A stretch of 64,000 nucleotides of DNA from an uncultured Latescibacterota bacterium (GCA_958295495.1 OY282352.1:4472049-4536048); one strand, 5' to 3'; positions 1 to 8,556 are shown, counted from the first letter of the stretch. Numbers and translations: made by a program. The notes: generated by a model from the letters alone, not told the origin.

Positions 1-297
1 GTCTCCCTCTCGCCCGGGCTGTGGGGGGCCTCTTCGCTAGAGCCGTTGGTCACCGGGGCCGGCCTCGAATCCTTTGCCCCGCGGTCCATGCTCTTTATGG
101 CGGGCGATCAGGATCAAATTCAGTCCGGGGACACCACTCTCAGCTATGCTGATTTCGCTCGCAGCCTAGAAGCGCAGACGGCTGAGCCAAAGGAGCTGCG
201 CGTTTTTTCAGATTCGGCCGACCACGGCTTTGAATTGCTCGACAATGTTGCCGAAGCGCAGGATTTGTTCTTCCTCTGGTTGGATGAAAACCTCTAG
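1..297 (+). CDS. Alpha/beta hydrolase, C-terminal part (5' end outside window)
   Basis: The reading frame is open from base 1 and ends at 297, so only about the last 98 residues are present. The fragment resembles the C-terminal third of a dienelactone-hydrolase-like or chlorophyllase-like alpha/beta hydrolase. A beta strand (residues LFMAGDQDQ) would carry the catalytic-acid turn, and the later DHGFELL segment would place the catalytic histidine just before the last helix. The nucleophile elbow lies upstream of the window. The substrate cannot be told. It is followed after 28 bases by a glycosyltransferase on the same strand. Confidence 0.6.
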   Translation, partial: VSLSPGLWGASSLEPLVTGAGLESFAPRSMLFMAGDQDQIQSGDTTLSYADFARSLEAQTAEPKELRVFSDSADHGFELLDNVAEAQDLFFLWLDENL

Positions 298-325
298 ATA
301 GCACTCCACCTGCGGTCCCCAACGC

Positions 326-1033
326 ATGGACTCGCCTCCGGCCATTGCCGTCGTCATTCCCGCCTGCGACGAAGAAGAAGCCATCGGCAAGGTGCTGCAA
401 GACATCCCGGACATCGCACAGCAGGTTATCGTCGTCGATAATGGCTCGGCCGACCGCACCGCCGAGGTGGCCCGCCGCTTAGGTGCCTGTGTCGTCGTCG
501 AGCCGCGCCGTGGCTACGGTCGAGCCTGTCTGGCGGGGATGGCCTATCTCGATTGCCCGGATATCGTCGTATTCCTCGACGGCGACTATAGCGATTACCC
601 CGAGGACATGCCGGCCTTAGTACGTCCGCTCGTCGCCGGCCGTGCTGACATGGTCATTGGCTCGCGGGTCTTGGGCCAACGAGAAAAAGGTGCTCTCTTG
701 CCCCAAGCTCGTTTTGGCAACTGGTTGGCCACCTTCTTAATTCGCCTGTTGTTCGGCGTCACTTTCACGGATTTGGGGCCTTTCCGCGCATTGCGCTACG
801 ACGCGCTCAGGCGGCTGGAAATGCAGGATTGCAACTTTGGCTGGACCGCAGAGATGCAGGTCAAAGCCGCTCGGCTGGGCCTGCGCGCAGCCGAAGTGCC
901 GGTGCGCTACCGCCGCCGCATCGGCACCTCCAAAATCACCGGTACGCTCACCGGTACGCTGCGGGCCGGCTACAAAATTCTCTGGACCATTTTCCGCTAT
1001 GTGCGGTGGCGTCCCACTCGGTCTTGGGAATAG
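326..1033 (+). CDS. Family 2 glycosyltransferase (dolichol/polyprenyl-phosphate sugar synthase-like)
   Basis: This is a 235-residue GT-A fold enzyme of the DPM1/DPG-synthase type. It would transfer a sugar from a nucleotide donor to a polyprenyl-phosphate or similar lipid at the inner membrane face. Visible family marks are the N-terminal VVIPACDEEEAIG strand, the VDNGSADRT donor-binding loop, the GYGRACLAGM helix and the metal-binding LDGDYSDYP acid cluster near residue 85. The C-terminal half is short and basic, without the two transmembrane helices some relatives carry. The ATG at 326 precedes the first conserved strand. The ribosome-binding site is weak, so translational coupling is possible. 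The exact donor and acceptor are not predictable. Confidence 0.8.
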   Translation: MDSPPAIAVVIPACDEEEAIGKVLQDIPDIAQQVIVVDNGSADRTAEVARRLGACVVVEPRRGYGRACLAGMAYLDCPDIVVFLDGDYSDYPEDMPALVRPLVAGRADMVIGSRVLGQREKGALLPQARFGNWLATFLIRLLFGVTFTDLGPFRALRYDALRRLEMQDCNFGWTAEMQVKAARLGLRAAEVPVRYRRRIGTSKITGTLTGTLRAGYKILWTIFRYVRWRPTRSWE

Positions 1034-1047
1034 GTTGGCGCCGCTCG

Positions 1048-2076
1048 ATGCAACTGGTGGACTACGATTTTGACCTGCCCGATGCCCTGATCGCCCAACG
1101 CCCGCCGCCCGAGCGCGATCAAGCGCGCCTCTTGCTCTTGAACCGGGCGGAGGGTTCGTTGCGGCACCTGCACTTTGACGCCATCGTCGATCAGCTCGCG
1201 CCCGGCGACGCCCTAGTATTAAATCAAACACAGGTCGTGCCGGCTCGGCTCAGAGGCCGTAAAGCTGCTACCGGGGGCCGGGTTGAACTGCTGCTGCTCA
1301 GACCGCTAACTGGGGGCGATTGGCTGGCTATGGGGCGGCCTGGGCGGGGATTAAAACCAAAGACTCGGCTGGAGTTTGGCGACGGAGCGGTGGAAGCGCA
1401 CATCGTCGAGCAAGTTGCGCCGGGGCGATTTCGCGTGCGCTTTGCCGTCGAGGACGTACTGGCGCGGCTGGAAGAGATCGGGGAAATACCGCTACCCCCC
1501 TATATTCGCCGTCCACCCGAGGCCGCAGACCGGGAGCGCTATCAGACCGTCTATGCGGCGCGTCCAGGGGCTGTTGCCGCGCCCACGGCCGGCCTGCACT
1601 TCACCTCTGAGTTAATCGCTGAGATTGCGGCCAAGGGCGTGGCGGTCTTGAAGGTGCTCTTGCACGTGGGGCCGGGCACGTTTGAGCCGGTGCGCTGCGC
1701 CGATCCGCGCCAGCATCTGCTCGAGCCCGAATACTGCGAAATCGACGAATCGGTGGCGGCCGCGCTCAGGCGTTGCCGCGCGGCTGGTGGGCGCATCGTC
1801 GCCGTGGGTACTACCGTGGTGCGGACCTTAGAGTCGAGCGTCGATGTCGAGGGCAAGGTGTGTGCCGGCGGGGGATTTGCGGATGCGTTTATCTATCCGC
1901 CCTACGCATTCAAAGCGGTCGATAGGTTGGTGACAAACTTTCACTTGCCGCGCTCGAGTCTGTTGTTGCTCGTGGCGGCCTTCGTTGGTCGGAAACGACT
2001 TTTGGCCGCCTACCGCGAGGCTATAGAGCGAGGCTATCGCTTTTATAGTTATGGCGATGCCATGATGATCGTGTGA
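1048..2076 (+). CDS. queA: S-adenosylmethionine:tRNA ribosyltransferase-isomerase QueA
   Basis: QueA transfers and isomerises the ribosyl part of SAM onto preQ1 in tRNA to give epoxyqueuosine, the penultimate step of queuosine synthesis. The 342-residue product has the standard length and opens with the family start MQLVDYDFDLPDALIAQ. Further on it shows the conserved PLPPYI segment, the APTAGLHFT motif and the FHLPRSSLLLL segment near the C-terminus. The frame stays open for 73 codons upstream, but that part overlaps the glycosyltransferase gene and has no similarity, so ATG 1048 was chosen. It ends 4 bases before ispDF. No other queuosine gene is seen in the window. Confidence 0.93.
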   Translation: MQLVDYDFDLPDALIAQRPPPERDQARLLLLNRAEGSLRHLHFDAIVDQLAPGDALVLNQTQVVPARLRGRKAATGGRVELLLLRPLTGGDWLAMGRPGRGLKPKTRLEFGDGAVEAHIVEQVAPGRFRVRFAVEDVLARLEEIGEIPLPPYIRRPPEAADRERYQTVYAARPGAVAAPTAGLHFTSELIAEIAAKGVAVLKVLLHVGPGTFEPVRCADPRQHLLEPEYCEIDESVAAALRRCRAAGGRIVAVGTTVVRTLESSVDVEGKVCAGGGFADAFIYPPYAFKAVDRLVTNFHLPRSSLLLLVAAFVGRKRLLAAYREAIERGYRFYSYGDAMMIV

Positions 2077-2080
2077 CGCT

Positions 2081-3247
2081 GTGGAACGCATAACCGCCAT
2101 CGTTCCGGCCGGCGGCCGGGGGCAGCGCATGGGAGGCGATCGGCCCAAGCAGTATCTCCGGTTAGGGGGCCGCCCCGTGCTCTGGCACGTACTCTCGCGG
2201 CTCGAAACTAGCCCCTTGGTGACGGATATTGTCTTGGTCGTACGGCGCGAGGACATGGACTATTGTCGCCGCCAATTGAGCGAGGGCGGAGGCTTTGCCA
2301 AAGTCGCCGCCCTCGTGCTTGGGGGTGCTGAGCGCAGCGCATCCGTGTATCGGGGCCTGCAGGAGACCCAAGCCGATATGGTCTTGGTACACGACGGGGT
2401 GCGGCCGTTTGTATCGGAGGGGCTGCTGGAGAGGGTGGTCGCCGCTACCCGCGAGCACGGAGCGGCACTGCCCGCTTTGCCGGTGGTAGAGACGATCAAG
2501 GAAGTGGAGGCTGGTCGGGTCGTCGGTACGCTGCGCCGCGAGCAGCTGTGGCAGGCACAGACCCCACAGGGTTTTGACCGCGAGCTGCTCCTGAGGGCAT
2601 ACCACGCGGCCGGAACCGACGCGGTGGCCACCGACGACGCCGCGCTGGTCGAGCGACTGGGCCACGCGGTCTGCGTCGTGCCCGGCGAAGCTGACAACCG
2701 CAAGCTCACCACGCCCGAGGATCTGGCTTGGGCCGAGTGGCAAGTGCGCGCAAGGGAGGAGATGCCTGCTATGGGCTTGCGCATAGGACAGGGGTACGAC
2801 GTGCATCGCTTGGAGGAAGGGCGGCCCCTAATTTTGGGCGGGGTTGTCGTGCCCTTTGCGCGGGGGTTGGCCGGCCACTCGGACGCGGATGTGCTGACAC
2901 ATGCCATAATCGACGCGCTCTTGGGTGCCTTGGCGGCCGGGGATATCGGCCAGCTCTTTCCCGACTCAGACGCGCAATACAAGGACATATCGAGCTTGGT
3001 GCTGCTCGCACGGGTCGGCCTCCTGATGGCGGAACGAGGGGCGCGGGTCCTGCACATCGACGCGGTCGTCGCGGCCCAGCGGCCCAAGCTCGCGCCGCAC
3101 CTAGCAGCGATGCGCCAAACGCTATCTGCGACTTTGGGTCTAGAGGTGGGGCAGGTTTCGCTCAAGGCCACCACGACCGAGCGCTTGGGATTCGTCGGGC
3201 GCGAGGAGGGTATGGCGGCCCAAGCCGTGGCCCTTTTAGCGCTCTAA
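2081..3247 (+). CDS. ispDF: Bifunctional IspD/IspF (MEP pathway fusion)
   Basis: This single 388-residue protein joins two non-consecutive steps of the MEP isoprenoid pathway: 2-C-methylerythritol 4-phosphate cytidylyltransferase (IspD, residues 1 to about 225) and 2-C-methylerythritol 2,4-cyclodiphosphate synthase (IspF, residues 231-388). The IspD half shows the CTP loop PAGGRGQRMGGDRPKQYL and VHDGVRPF. The IspF half starts RIGQGYDVHRL, with Asp240 and His242 as likely metal ligands, followed by GHSDADVLTHAI and the C-terminal KATTTERLGFVGR. Fusions of this kind are known in alphaproteobacteria, epsilonproteobacteria and some other lineages. The start is GTG at 2081, 4 bases after queA. Confidence 0.93.
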   Translation: MERITAIVPAGGRGQRMGGDRPKQYLRLGGRPVLWHVLSRLETSPLVTDIVLVVRREDMDYCRRQLSEGGGFAKVAALVLGGAERSASVYRGLQETQADMVLVHDGVRPFVSEGLLERVVAATREHGAALPALPVVETIKEVEAGRVVGTLRREQLWQAQTPQGFDRELLLRAYHAAGTDAVATDDAALVERLGHAVCVVPGEADNRKLTTPEDLAWAEWQVRAREEMPAMGLRIGQGYDVHRLEEGRPLILGGVVVPFARGLAGHSDADVLTHAIIDALLGALAAGDIGQLFPDSDAQYKDISSLVLLARVGLLMAERGARVLHIDAVVAAQRPKLAPHLAAMRQTLSATLGLEVGQVSLKATTTERLGFVGREEGMAAQAVALLAL

Positions 3248-3250
3248 AGT

Positions 3251-3859
3251 ATGGCGGCCTATTTGGAATCCCTGCTCGCGGCTCTGTCTGGCGTCGATCC
3301 GCTGTGGGCGTACGGCATCTTGTTGCTCAGTGCCTTTTTGGAAAATATCGTGCCGCCCATACCAGGCGATACGGTGGTGGTGTTTAGTGCCTATCTGGTG
3401 GGGCGCGGCCTCTTGGGTATCTGGCCGGTTTTTCTTGTTACTTGGGCCGGGGGCATGACCGGCTTTTTAGTCATGTACTATCTGGGCTATAGCCGGGGGC
3501 GTGCCTTTTTCGCAGGACGTCGGGGCACGGCCAAACTGGCCCAAGCCGAGCGGTGGCTCAGTCGCTACGGGGTCGCGCTCATTCTCGGCAACCGATTTTT
3601 GAGCGGCATTCGGTCGGTCATCGCCATCGGTGCTGGTCTAGGCCGCATGCCTTGGCCAACCGTTGCGCTCTGCGGCTCGATCGGCATGGCGGTTTGGAAT
3701 GGCTTGCTGCTCTACGCCGGAATTTTGGTGGGTGAGAACTGGGAACAGGTCACCGAGCTGCTCGCGCAATACAATAGATTATTGGTGGGGATACTGTGCT
3801 TGGTAGGGGCGGTGCTGCTGTGGCGCTGGTGGCGCAAGCGGCGGGTGGACCAGTCTTGA
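3251..3859 (+). CDS. DedA/VTT family membrane protein
   Basis: This 202-residue multi-spanning inner-membrane protein belongs to the DedA (SNARE-associated/VTT) family, whose members help recycle undecaprenyl-phosphate and maintain membrane potential. The product shows the family's ENIVPPIPGDTVV segment near residue 35, the glycine-rich GMTGFLVMYYLGY helix and the GNRFLSGIRSVIAIGAGLGRMPW segment. It ends in a basic tail (WRWWRKRR). It lies 3 bases after ispDF in the same apparent operon, which suits a role in polyprenyl lipid traffic, but that link is inference. DedA paralogues cannot be separated by sequence alone. Confidence 0.82.
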   Translation: MAAYLESLLAALSGVDPLWAYGILLLSAFLENIVPPIPGDTVVVFSAYLVGRGLLGIWPVFLVTWAGGMTGFLVMYYLGYSRGRAFFAGRRGTAKLAQAERWLSRYGVALILGNRFLSGIRSVIAIGAGLGRMPWPTVALCGSIGMAVWNGLLLYAGILVGENWEQVTELLAQYNRLLVGILCLVGAVLLWRWWRKRRVDQS

Positions 3860-3884
3860 CAAGCAGGGATGGAGGGCTTAGGTT
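3856..3884 (+). promoter_or_regulatory. Candidate promoter for rplM-rpsI
   Basis: A perfect -35 hexamer TTGACA (3856-3861) overlaps the dedA stop codon and is followed after 17 bases by TAGGTT (3879-3884), a weak -10 matching 3 of 6 positions. An AT-rich stretch follows (3890-3912), so the true -10 could be a few bases downstream. It sits 49 bases before the rplM start. Confidence 0.35.
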
Positions 3885-3932
3885 AAGCCATTTCTATATT
3901 AAATTCTTTAATCCGAGAAAAGACAAAAGACG

Positions 3933-4367
3933 ATGAACGACATTACCTACGCCCCTAAAGCAGGCGAGATTGAGCGGCAGTGGTTCGTGGTTGATGCTAC
4001 CGACAAGGTCTTGGGGCGGCTGGCTTCAGAAATAGCCCAAGTGCTGCGCGGCAAGGGCAAGCCCGAATACGCCCCGCATGCCGATGTGGGCGACCACGTC
4101 ATCGTGATTCATGCCGACAAGGTGCGAGTCACGGGCAACAAGGCCGAAAAGAAGGTCTATTATCGCCACACCGGCTATCCGGGTGGCTTGCGGGTCACTC
4201 CCTATAGCCGCATGGCCGCGCAGCATCCCGAGCGGATCATCCGCAAGGCTGTGCGGGGGATGCTGCCCCACACCAAGTTGGGCCGGATGCAACTCAAGAA
4301 GCTCCGCGTCTATGTCGGCGGCGAGCACCGGCACCAAGCGCAAAACCCCCAGCCTCTCGAACTTTAA
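3933..4367 (+). CDS. rplM: 50S ribosomal protein L13
   Basis: L13 is an early-assembly protein of the large ribosomal subunit. The 144-residue product has the usual length. It shows WFVVDATDKVLGRLASEIA at the N-terminus, the YYRHTGYPGGLR motif in the middle and GMLPHTKLGRMQLKKLRVY in the C-terminal third, all typical of bacterial L13. The C-terminus (HQAQNPQPLEL) is also standard. The ATG at 3933 is clear, though the upstream sequence is A-rich rather than a strong Shine-Dalgarno. rpsI follows after 18 bases, the near-universal rplM-rpsI pair. Confidence 0.96.
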   Translation: MNDITYAPKAGEIERQWFVVDATDKVLGRLASEIAQVLRGKGKPEYAPHADVGDHVIVIHADKVRVTGNKAEKKVYYRHTGYPGGLRVTPYSRMAAQHPERIIRKAVRGMLPHTKLGRMQLKKLRVYVGGEHRHQAQNPQPLEL

Positions 4368-4385
4368 GCCAAAGGCAATGCGCCC

Positions 4386-4778
4386 ATGCCCTTAGAAAGC
4401 TACGAAGCGACCGGCCGCAGAAAGACCTCGGTAGCCCGAGTGCGCCTGCATCTCGGCAATGGCACTATTTACGTGAACGGCCGCGCTGTCGGCGAATATC
4501 TGCGCCGAGATTCCTTGGAGATGATCCTCGTGCAGCCTCTGGAGCTGACCGAGACTCGGCACACCTTCGACATCCACATTTCCACCCGCGGCGGCGGCCT
4601 GCGCGGCCAAGCCGGTGCCGCCTGCTTGGGCATTGCCCGCGCCTTGTTGGAGTACGACCCGCAGAAGCGGGAGGTGCTAAAGAAGGGCGGCTTTCTGACG
4701 CGCGATGCCCGCGAAAAAGAGCGCAAGAAGTACGGGTTGGCCGGCGCGCGCAAGCGCTTCCAATTCTCCAAGCGCTAG
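4386..4778 (+). CDS. rpsI: 30S ribosomal protein S9
   Basis: S9 contacts P-site tRNA through its C-terminal tail. The 130-residue product has the family marks: YEATGRRKTSVARVRL at the N-terminus, the TRGGGLRGQAGAACLGIARAL glycine-rich segment and the basic end KKYGLAGARKRFQFSKR with its terminal KR. It is co-transcribed with rplM. The next 123 bases, before rpsB, contain no gene. Confidence 0.96.
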   Translation: MPLESYEATGRRKTSVARVRLHLGNGTIYVNGRAVGEYLRRDSLEMILVQPLELTETRHTFDIHISTRGGGLRGQAGAACLGIARALLEYDPQKREVLKKGGFLTRDAREKERKKYGLAGARKRFQFSKR

Positions 4779-4901
4779 TCCCATTCCAATACACACGCTT
4801 CCCGATGCACAGCAGAGAGTGTCCCGTGGGCGTCCGGCGTCCGCGGGGCTTCTGTGTGTAAATGAGGGAGGCGGAGGCCCAACTAACATTTAGGAGCGAT
4901 C

Positions 4902-5642
4902 ATGGCAGACTTCACCATCCGCGATTTGCTGGAAGCCGGAACCCACTTCGGGCACCAGACTCGGCGTTGGAATCCCAAAATGCGGCCCTATATCTTCACC
5001 GAGCGCAACGGCATCCACATCATCGACCTGCAAAAGACGGTCGGCAAGGTCGAAGCCGCTTGCGAGGTCGTGCGCCAGACGGTGCGCGCCGGACGCGCCG
5101 TGTTCTTTGTCGGTACGAAGAAACAGGCCGCTGATCTGGTGCGGCAGGAAGCCGAGCGCTGCGGTATGTTTCACGTCACCGAGCGCTGGCTCGGCGGGAT
5201 GTTGACCAACTGGCAGACCATTCGCCAGAGCATCCGGCACCTAGAACATCTCGACCGCATCTCAACCGACGGCACCTACGAGAACCTAAAGAAAAAAGAG
5301 GTCCTGCTGCTCGAAAAAGAGCGCGCCCGGCTCCAGCGGACCTTGGCCGGCATCCGCAACATGGGCGGCCTGCCCGGCTTGGTCTTTATCATAGACATCA
5401 AGAAGGAGCACATCGCAGTGCGCGAGGCGGCCAAACTAGGCATTCCCTCGGTGGCCATCGTCGATACCAACTGCGATCCCGACTTGGTGACCTATCCGAT
5501 CCCTGGCAACGACGACGCCATCCGCTCGATCGGCCTGATCACGCGCCTCATCGCCGACGCGGCGATTCAAGGCAAGGCCGAGGTCGAGGCCGAGAGGGCC
5601 GCCCGCGACGACAAGCAAGAGGCCGCCGAGGCCCCTGCATAG
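4902..5642 (+). CDS. rpsB: 30S ribosomal protein S2
   Basis: S2 is the small-subunit protein that bridges the head and body and recruits S1. The 246-residue product matches the family: IRDLLEAGTHFGHQTRRWNP at the N-terminus, the coiled-coil insertion near residues 110-150 and DPDLVTYPIPGNDDAIRSI in the C-terminal third. A short acidic and alanine-rich tail ends the protein. The ribosome-binding site is AGGAG just before ATG 4902. The 123-base leader contains short complementary runs (ACACAC near 4790, GTGTGT near 4854) that might form a leader hairpin, but this is only suggestive. Confidence 0.96.
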   Translation: MADFTIRDLLEAGTHFGHQTRRWNPKMRPYIFTERNGIHIIDLQKTVGKVEAACEVVRQTVRAGRAVFFVGTKKQAADLVRQEAERCGMFHVTERWLGGMLTNWQTIRQSIRHLEHLDRISTDGTYENLKKKEVLLLEKERARLQRTLAGIRNMGGLPGLVFIIDIKKEHIAVREAAKLGIPSVAIVDTNCDPDLVTYPIPGNDDAIRSIGLITRLIADAAIQGKAEVEAERAARDDKQEAAEAPA

Positions 5643-5673
5643 ACAGATCAACTACTTTTGAAAGCAAACGACC

Positions 5674-6276
5674 ATGACTCAGATTACCGCACAAAGCGTG
5701 AGGATGCTCCGGCAGAAGACGGGCTTGGGCATGATGGATTGCAAAAAGGCCCTGCAAGAGACCGGTGGCGACAGCGAAAAGGCCATTGAGTACTTGCGCA
5801 AGCAGGGTCTGTCCGCCGTGGAGAAGCGGGCCGGCCGCGACGCCAGCGAGGGGCTGATCCAAGCGTATATTCACCAGGGCAGCCGCCTCGGCGTGCTGCT
5901 AGAGGTCAATTGCGAAACCGACTTCGTCGCCCGCACCGACGACTTCCAAGCCTTTGCCAAAGACTTGGCTATGCACATTGCCGCCTCCCAGCCTTTGGCG
6001 GTTGACCGGGAGGGCATTCCGGCCGCGGATGTGGAAAGGGAGCGGGCCATCTATCTCGAACAGGCCAAAAACGAGGGCAAGCCCGAGCACATTGCCGATA
6101 AAATCGTCGCGGGCCGCTTGGATAAGTTCTATCAGGAGAATTGCCTGCTAGAACAGGTCTTCGTCAAAAATCCCGACCAGACCATCGGCGAATTAGTCTC
6201 CGAGATAACCGCCAAAATCGGCGAGAAAATTACCGTGCGTCGCTTTGAGCGATTCGTTTTGGGAGAAGACGCCTGA
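5674..6276 (+). CDS. tsf: Elongation factor Ts
   Basis: EF-Ts is the nucleotide-exchange factor that regenerates EF-Tu-GTP. The product is 200 residues, the short form of the family with a single core repeat, compared with about 280 residues in E. coli. Visible marks are the N-terminal UBA-like domain (VRMLRQKTGLGMMDCKKAL), the EF-Tu-contacting CETDFVART motif near residue 80 and the IAASQP segment. It lies 31 bases after rpsB, the usual pairing. It is followed directly by frr, without the pyrH gene that commonly sits between them. Confidence 0.95.
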   Translation: MTQITAQSVRMLRQKTGLGMMDCKKALQETGGDSEKAIEYLRKQGLSAVEKRAGRDASEGLIQAYIHQGSRLGVLLEVNCETDFVARTDDFQAFAKDLAMHIAASQPLAVDREGIPAADVERERAIYLEQAKNEGKPEHIADKIVAGRLDKFYQENCLLEQVFVKNPDQTIGELVSEITAKIGEKITVRRFERFVLGEDA

Positions 6277-6294
6277 AAGCACATTGAGGCCGCC

Positions 6295-6855
6295 ATGTTG
6301 GAAGAGGTCATCGAAACAGTAAAAGAGGCTATGGAGAAGGCCATCGAATCTCTGCGCCGCGACTTAGCCTCTATCCGCACGGGGCGGGCCTCGGCCGCCA
6401 TGCTCGACAACGTGCGGGTGGATTACTACGGCCACCTGACACCGCTCAACCAAGTGGCGACGATCAGCGTCCCCGAGCCGCGCTTGTTGGCGATCAAGCC
6501 TTGGGAGGTCGCCCTGATTCCCGCGATTGAAAAGGCCATTCTCGCCGACAAGAGCTTGGGGCTTAACCCGGCCAACGACGGCACCGTCATCCGGCTGCCC
6601 ATTCCCGAGCTAACTGAGGAGCGGCGGGTGGAAATCACCAAAGTCGCCCGGCACCGCGCCGAAGAGGGGCGGGTCGCAGTGCGACATGCGCGGCGCGACG
6701 GAATAGACCTGCTCCAGCAAGCCCAAAAGGACGGGGACATCTCTGAAGACGAGTCGCGCAGCGCGCAGAAGAGGGTGCAGGAGTTGACCGCTGAATACGT
6801 GGCCTCCATTGACGAGATCGTCGAGAACAAGGAAAAGGAGATCATGGAGGTTTAA
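6295..6855 (+). CDS. frr: Ribosome recycling factor
   Basis: RRF splits post-termination ribosomes together with EF-G. The 186-residue length is standard. Diagnostic segments are LRRDLASIRTGRASAAMLDNVRVDYYG, PLNQVATISVPEPRLL and the C-terminal helix ending VENKEKEIMEV. The ATG at 6295 is 18 bases after tsf and gives the typical start. It completes an rpsB-tsf-frr group and is probably co-transcribed with the following prenyltransferase gene, 20 bases away. Confidence 0.96.
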   Translation: MLEEVIETVKEAMEKAIESLRRDLASIRTGRASAAMLDNVRVDYYGHLTPLNQVATISVPEPRLLAIKPWEVALIPAIEKAILADKSLGLNPANDGTVIRLPIPELTEERRVEITKVARHRAEEGRVAVRHARRDGIDLLQQAQKDGDISEDESRSAQKRVQELTAEYVASIDEIVENKEKEIMEV

Positions 6856-6875
6856 GCGGCCTCTGTTCTCCGGTT

Positions 6876-7760
6876 GTGCAGAAGCATAGCCCCGTTTTGT
6901 CGCTCTACTACATCCTGTGGTCCATGCGCCCCCGGCAGTGGGTCAAGAATGTCTTTGTCTTTCCCGCCCTCGTATTTTCCGAACATCTCTTTGAAATTCC
7001 CTACCTAATACGCAGCTTAGGGGCGGCCCTCTGCTTCGTCCTGCTGAGCGGGGGCGTCTATTTACTTAACGACATCTTCGACCGCCAATACGACCGCCTG
7101 CATCCCGAAAAGTGCCACCGGCCCATTGCCGCCGGCCACCTATCGGTCGCGTTGGCCTGGGGGGCGGCTTTGGTCGCGCTGGCCTGCGCGTTGGCCTGCG
7201 CGTTTTGGCTGCACCCTCATTTGGGGTGGGTGGCCGCGTTCTACGCGGTGCTCAACGCGGCGTACTCGCTCCGGCTCAAGCGCGTGGTGTTGGTGGATGT
7301 GCTGATCGTGGCCGCGTGTTACCTGCTGCGCGCCGTTGGCGGCGGCGTGGTGATCGAGGTGTCTATTTCCACTTGGTTTATCGTCTGTATTTTCGCGCTG
7401 GCGCTCTTCGTGGCTGCGGTCAAGCGCCGCCAGGAGATCGTGCAACTGGCGGATGCGGCCGCGGATCACCGCGCCATCCTCGATGAATACAGCGTGCCTT
7501 TCCTCGACCAGATGATCGCCGTCCTCACGGCCGTGACCATGGTCTGCTACGCGCTATACGCAACCGGGGTGGGCGATGCAGAGGGTACGCAAATGCAGTG
7601 GACGATCCCCTTCGTACTCTACGGCGTGTTGCGCTATCTCTATCTAGTGTACCACCGAGGGCAGGGGGACGACCCGACGGCAGTCGTCTGGAGCGATCGG
7701 CCCTTGCAGATCAACACCCTGCTCTGGTTGGCGGCTAGCGTATTCGGGCTGTACACCTAA
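6876..7760 (+). CDS. UbiA-family prenyltransferase, decaprenyl-phosphate phosphoribosyltransferase-like
   Basis: This is a 294-residue multi-spanning UbiA-superfamily enzyme. The signature NDIFDRQYDRLHPEKCHRPIAAG supplies the Asp-rich Mg-diphosphate site. Together with the opening SMRPRQWVKNVFVFPALVF, it resembles enzymes annotated as 5-phosphoribosyl-1-phosphate:decaprenyl-phosphate phosphoribosyltransferase, first step to the decaprenyl-phosphoarabinose donor. A second Asp-containing loop (RRQEIVQLADAA) lies near residue 190. GTG 6876 is the assigned start. ATG 6924 would begin just at MRPRQWV and is a reasonable alternative. The true prenyl acceptor and sugar are unknown here. Confidence 0.75.
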   Translation: MQKHSPVLSLYYILWSMRPRQWVKNVFVFPALVFSEHLFEIPYLIRSLGAALCFVLLSGGVYLLNDIFDRQYDRLHPEKCHRPIAAGHLSVALAWGAALVALACALACAFWLHPHLGWVAAFYAVLNAAYSLRLKRVVLVDVLIVAACYLLRAVGGGVVIEVSISTWFIVCIFALALFVAAVKRRQEIVQLADAAADHRAILDEYSVPFLDQMIAVLTAVTMVCYALYATGVGDAEGTQMQWTIPFVLYGVLRYLYLVYHRGQGDDPTAVVWSDRPLQINTLLWLAASVFGLYT

Positions 7761-7797
7761 CCGGGCGTCTTGGCACTTTCTTAAAGGAGACACGAGC

Positions 7798-8514
7798 ATG
7801 GCAGCGAATTTGAAGCAGAAGATCAAGCGCGGCGAACTGGTGGTGGGGTTTGGCATCCGCGGCGATATCGAGCGCGATGCATTCAAGCGCATCGCCGAGT
7901 TGGGCGCGTGCGATTTTGTCTTTACCGACAGCCAGCACTCGCCTTATAGCGAAGATCGCTTGGTCGCGTTGGCAGGTATGGCCGGGGAATTCGATCTGCC
8001 ACTGCACTTTCGCATCAAGCACACTCGCCACACCTACCTGATCGGCAACTGCTTGGACTTGGGGCCGGCGGGGATCGAAGTGCCGCAGGTGGAAACCGTG
8101 GCGACGGCTGAAGAGGCCGTGGCCAATTTCTACTACTTGCCGCAAGGGGTGCGCAGCCACGGCGGCGGTGCCCGCGTCGGCGACGCGAGTAGCGGCCCGC
8201 AAGCCTATGCGGACTGGTGGAACCAGTACGGGGTGCTGTGGCTGCAAGTCGAATCGGTGGCGGCCGCGACGAGCGCATTCAACTTGGCGCGGCCCGGGGT
8301 TGATTGCCTCTCCTTTGGCCCTACCGACCTGCAAATGGATCTAAACCACCGGGGCCATCCCTATCTCAAAAGCGTCGATGACTGCGTGCGCTATGTGGTG
8401 CAAGCGTTGGAGGGAACGAGTACGGTGGTCTGTTTCCGCAATGGCACGGCTGAGAGCCGGTCGCGCTATGCCGATATGGGCGTACGCGTTTTTCTGGAAG
8501 CGCCGGCGATTTAA
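7798..8514 (+). CDS. HpcH/HpaI aldolase family protein
   Basis: This 238-residue TIM-barrel protein resembles class II, metal-dependent 2-keto-3-deoxy acid aldolases (HpcH/HpaI), which split 2-keto-4-hydroxy acids into pyruvate and an aldehyde. Visible marks are the DFVFTDSQHSPYSEDRL segment, equivalent to the family's D-x-E-H region, the GPAGIEVPQVETVATAEEAV strand-helix with a metal-binding Glu, and the CLSFGPTDLQMDL segment. The strong ribosome-binding site AAGGAGA precedes ATG 7798. It opens the catabolic group 7.8-13.6 kb. The substrate is not predictable. Confidence 0.75.
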   Translation: MAANLKQKIKRGELVVGFGIRGDIERDAFKRIAELGACDFVFTDSQHSPYSEDRLVALAGMAGEFDLPLHFRIKHTRHTYLIGNCLDLGPAGIEVPQVETVATAEEAVANFYYLPQGVRSHGGGARVGDASSGPQAYADWWNQYGVLWLQVESVAAATSAFNLARPGVDCLSFGPTDLQMDLNHRGHPYLKSVDDCVRYVVQALEGTSTVVCFRNGTAESRSRYADMGVRVFLEAPAI

Positions 8515-8556
8515 GATAGTGGTCGTGGATGAGTGCAGAGGGGGGCTACGTGGGGG

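Noticed and set aside
2260..3174. Long open frame on the minus strand opposite ispDF
   Set aside because: It mirrors the codon pattern of ispDF on the other strand, is rich in Ser/Arg/Thr and has no recognisable domain. The plus-strand gene is certain.
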